Shown here piece by piece: positions 35,140 to 35,282 of a DNA stretch of 35,282 nt. The DNA comes from Secundilactobacillus silagincola. GTDB lineage: Bacteria > Bacillota > Bacilli > Lactobacillales > Lactobacillaceae. The stretch lies in contig NZ_BCMJ01000015.1 in the NCBI RefSeq assembly GCF_002583405.1, positions 1 through 35,282 of the forward strand, written 5' to 3'. The notes under the pieces are model-generated. The model saw only the letters and a program-made list of their open reading frames with translations, made no database searches and was not told the DNA's origin. The position numbers and the translations under genes were made by a program. How positions within the stretch are numbered: position 1 is the first letter of the stretch; the number at the start of each line of letters is the position of its first letter.

Positions 35140-35282
35140 TTAAAAGTTGACTGATTAAATATTCATCAGTCGTTCAGAACAATGTAGACCTTTGAAAACT
35201 GAACAAAGTTTTGTTTCACAAATGTGCAGGGTATATCAATTTCGGTTGATATCAAATGTAATTTGCGAAGTCAATTTCGCTA
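35140..35282 (+). other. rRNA operon leader (16S gene begins beyond the window)
   Basis: The leader has a hairpin GACTGAT (35149-35155) with ATCAGTC (35165-35171). The stretch CTTTGAAAACTGAACAAAG (about 35190-35208) is characteristic of lactobacillus rRNA leaders and spacers. A further hairpin is ATATCAA (35233-35239) with TTGATAT (35246-35252). No 16S start (AGAGTTTGATCCTGGCTCAG) is reached. The AATTTGCGAAGTCAATTTCGCTA end is likely part of the 16S processing stem. Confidence 0.8.

Overview
The window is chromosomal DNA from a rod-shaped, low-GC Gram-positive bacterium. It is most likely a member of the Lactobacillaceae: the gene content and order, the T-box leaders, the Gram-positive promoters and the lack of sporulation genes all fit. 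A heterofermentative lactobacillus such as Lentilactobacillus or Secundilactobacillus is my guess, but I cannot fix the genus by eye. Almost everything is conserved core genome read rightwards. The exceptions are one leftward aspartate kinase and one leftward IS605-type tnpB insertion.

Layout. 1-313: non-coding, with a long foldable RNA-like segment, a minus-strand terminator and the nifS promoter. 314-2704: nifS-thiI, for sulfur transfer to tRNA and thiamine. 2870-3379: thiol peroxidase tpx. 3380-3678: valine T-box (specifier GUA) before valS (3679-6345). 6443-7753: folC. 7946-12068: mreB, then after a structured 230-base gap mreC-mreD-minC-minD, for rod shape and septum placement. 12069-12543: histidine-type T-box (specifier CAC) whose antiterminator/terminator module is present twice, ahead of a three-gene amino-acid ABC importer (12544-14718). 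14773-16128 (minus): aspartate kinase. 16205-17520: IS605-family remnant with a lone tnpB. 17901-20443: M16 peptidase pair yfmF-yfmH. 20556-24690: rodZ, pgsA, cinA and recA (LexA box). 24946-27437: rny and ymdB. 27468-32123: mutS-mutL. 32277-32513: ykuJ-family small protein. 32692-34749: ltaS. 34750-35282: three tandem promoters and the leader of an rRNA operon whose 16S gene must begin just beyond the window.

Several genes work together. Cell-envelope geometry is served by mreBCD, minCD, rodZ, pgsA and ltaS. Genome maintenance and RNA turnover are served by recA, mutSL, cinA and rny. Amino-acid supply is sensed by two T-box leaders that read uncharged tRNA-Val and tRNA-His.

The most unusual items are: (1) a full-length TnpB that lacks the RuvC-II Glu-Asp motif and so looks nuclease-dead; (2) the histidine T-box with two successive antiterminator/terminator decisions but a single specifier stem; (3) a mreB-mreC gap with a 24-bp-arm hairpin and two alternative sequences that could mask the mreC ribosome binding site; (4) an unassigned 6S-like structured segment at the left edge. 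No CRISPR array, tRNA gene, prophage or clearly new multi-gene system is visible.
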